A DNA stretch of 64,000 nt from Hanleya hanleyi (taxonomy: Eukaryota > Mollusca > Polyplacophora > Lepidopleurida > Hanleyidae), in the NCBI GenBank assembly GCA_036873755.1, contig JAVTVY010037227.1:62001-126000 (forward strand), read 5' to 3'. The translations under genes were made by a program, and so were the position numbers. Under the pieces are notes generated by a model. The model searched no databases. It saw only the letters and a list, made by a program, of their open reading frames with translations, and was not told where the DNA came from. Position 1 is the first letter of the stretch. Every line of letters starts with the position of its first letter. Below, one piece after another: positions 63,027-64,000 of the stretch.

Positions 63027-63577
63027 TGGTGTTCTATTTGTGCCAATTTGATCTCGCGCGTCGACTTGCAAAAGTCGACGCACGACGCGCGACGCGAAAA
63101 GTCGACGTCGTGTTTTGAAACGCGACGTCGCCCTTTCCGTCGCGCGTCGACTTTTACAATGTTCAAGAGATAGGCCAAAAGTCGACGTCGTGTTTCAAAA
63201 GTCGACGTCGACTTTTGCCCTATCTCCTAACATTGTAAAAGTCGACGCGCGACGCGCGACGGAGAGGACGACGTCGCCTTTCAAAACGCGACGTCGACTT
63301 TTTCCGTCGCGCGTCGACTTTCAAAAAGTCGACGCGCGACGCGAATGTCCGTCGCGCGTCGACTTTTACAATGCTAAGAGAGAGGCCAAAAGGCGACGTC
63401 GACTTTTGAAATACGACGTCGGGTTTTGGCCTATCTCTTTAACATTGCAAAAGTCGACGCGCGACGGAAAGGGCGACGTCGCGTTTCAAAACACGACGTC
63501 GACTTTTCGCGTCGCGCGTCATGCGTCGACTTTTGCAAGTCGACGCGCGAGATCAAATTGGCACAAATAGAACACCA
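63027..63577. mobile_element. CpG-rich foldback element with TA duplication
   Basis: 551 bp, starts TGGTGTTCTATTTGTGCCAA and ends with its complement, flanked by TA on both sides. The interior alternates GTCGACGCGCGACG-type palindromes with GGCCTATCTCTTAACATTG-like blocks in both orientations. It lies 90 bp after the channel stop codon, so it is probably in the 3' untranslated region or just after it. Open frames across it are artefacts. Confidence 0.85.
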
Positions 63578-64000
63578 TAATATTGAATATTCGGCGTTTT
63601 TTTAAAATTCACTCCAGCTCTCTAACTTGTATCTGATTGTTTTGGAGAGTACAAATCTCCTAATACACTATAACCTAGCTAGTAAACTTCCTGGCAGTTA
63701 TGCTGGTAGACTGGTCACTGCCCATGCATTTACCTATTATGGTACGTCTTGGAATATCGATATTACGCCATTGAAATACAGTTAATGCTTTACAGCTCGT
63801 GTCACATGAATACCTTAACAGTGTATGAGAGCGGGAATAATTGTGCTACTAGACATACATGTATTTCTGAATTTGAAGTTTTATCATAATATAACCTATA
63901 AACCAATTATTTAATTCCTCTCGTATTGAAACATTAAAAACACTTTTCATTGGAATTCATTATATGACTGTGTGTGTTATTTTTTCTCCATTGCACCATT
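63578..64000. other. Downstream flank, no gene seen
   Basis: AT-rich; no structured feature that I can support. Confidence 0.5.

Noticed and set aside
63115..63570. Open frame of 151 codons rich in Arg, Asp and Val
   Set aside because: It lies wholly in the CpG foldback element and mirrors its palindromes.

Overview
The window is animal genomic DNA, most likely from a mollusc. The evidence is a spliced channel gene with GT-AG introns, SINE copies whose tails resemble molluscan SINEs, a gypsy-type reverse transcriptase remnant, several foldback/MITE elements and many minisatellites. The species cannot be read from the sequence.

Three related virus-like DNA transposons of the Polinton/Maverick class dominate it, all in the same orientation: element 1 (about 3.9-18.08 kb), element 2 (19,314-32,349) and element 3 (46,787-59,602). 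Elements 2 and 3 begin AGTAGT, end ACTACT and have perfect 6-bp target duplications (GTCATG and TTCGAG). Each has long terminal inverted repeats (TIRs, about 1.6-2.3 kb) around a cassette of about 9 kb. The cassette order is: tail-anchored small protein, PC4-like proteins, integrase with chromodomain, Ser/Thr-rich membrane protein, packaging ATPase, small basic hydrophobic-tail protein, Pro-rich protein, penton-like minor capsid, pVI-like basic protein, double-jelly-roll-type major capsid and adenain-type protease. No protein-primed DNA polymerase B is visible in any copy. Element 1 also has a C2H2 zinc-finger gene on the opposite strand. All copies are decayed to different degrees; element 2 has the best capsid and protease genes, and element 3 has lost its integrase core.

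The TIRs are built from arrays with a period near 150 bp and are rich in sequences matching animal promoter-factor consensus sites: NRF-1 palindromes, YY1, CCAAT/NF-Y, CRE+ETS, DR1 and CTCF-like sites. Inside the cassette, most early genes have a TATA box 35-55 nt before the start codon. Transcript 3' ends carry stem-loops next to AATAAA signals.

The host gene is a DEG/ENaC-family sodium channel. Five exons (34,750-34,933; 36,544-36,600; 40,322-40,472; 60,445-60,536; 62,797-62,936) join in frame and encode the C-terminal half through the second membrane segment to the stop. The intron between the third and fourth visible exons is about 20 kb and holds element 3, which itself sits inside a Harbinger-like MITE with TTA duplications. 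The last intron holds a 1.7-kb satellite with a 20-bp period, and a CpG-rich foldback element lies just after the stop codon. The 1-3.9 kb and 18.1-19.3 kb stretches hold foldback repeats and no recognisable gene.
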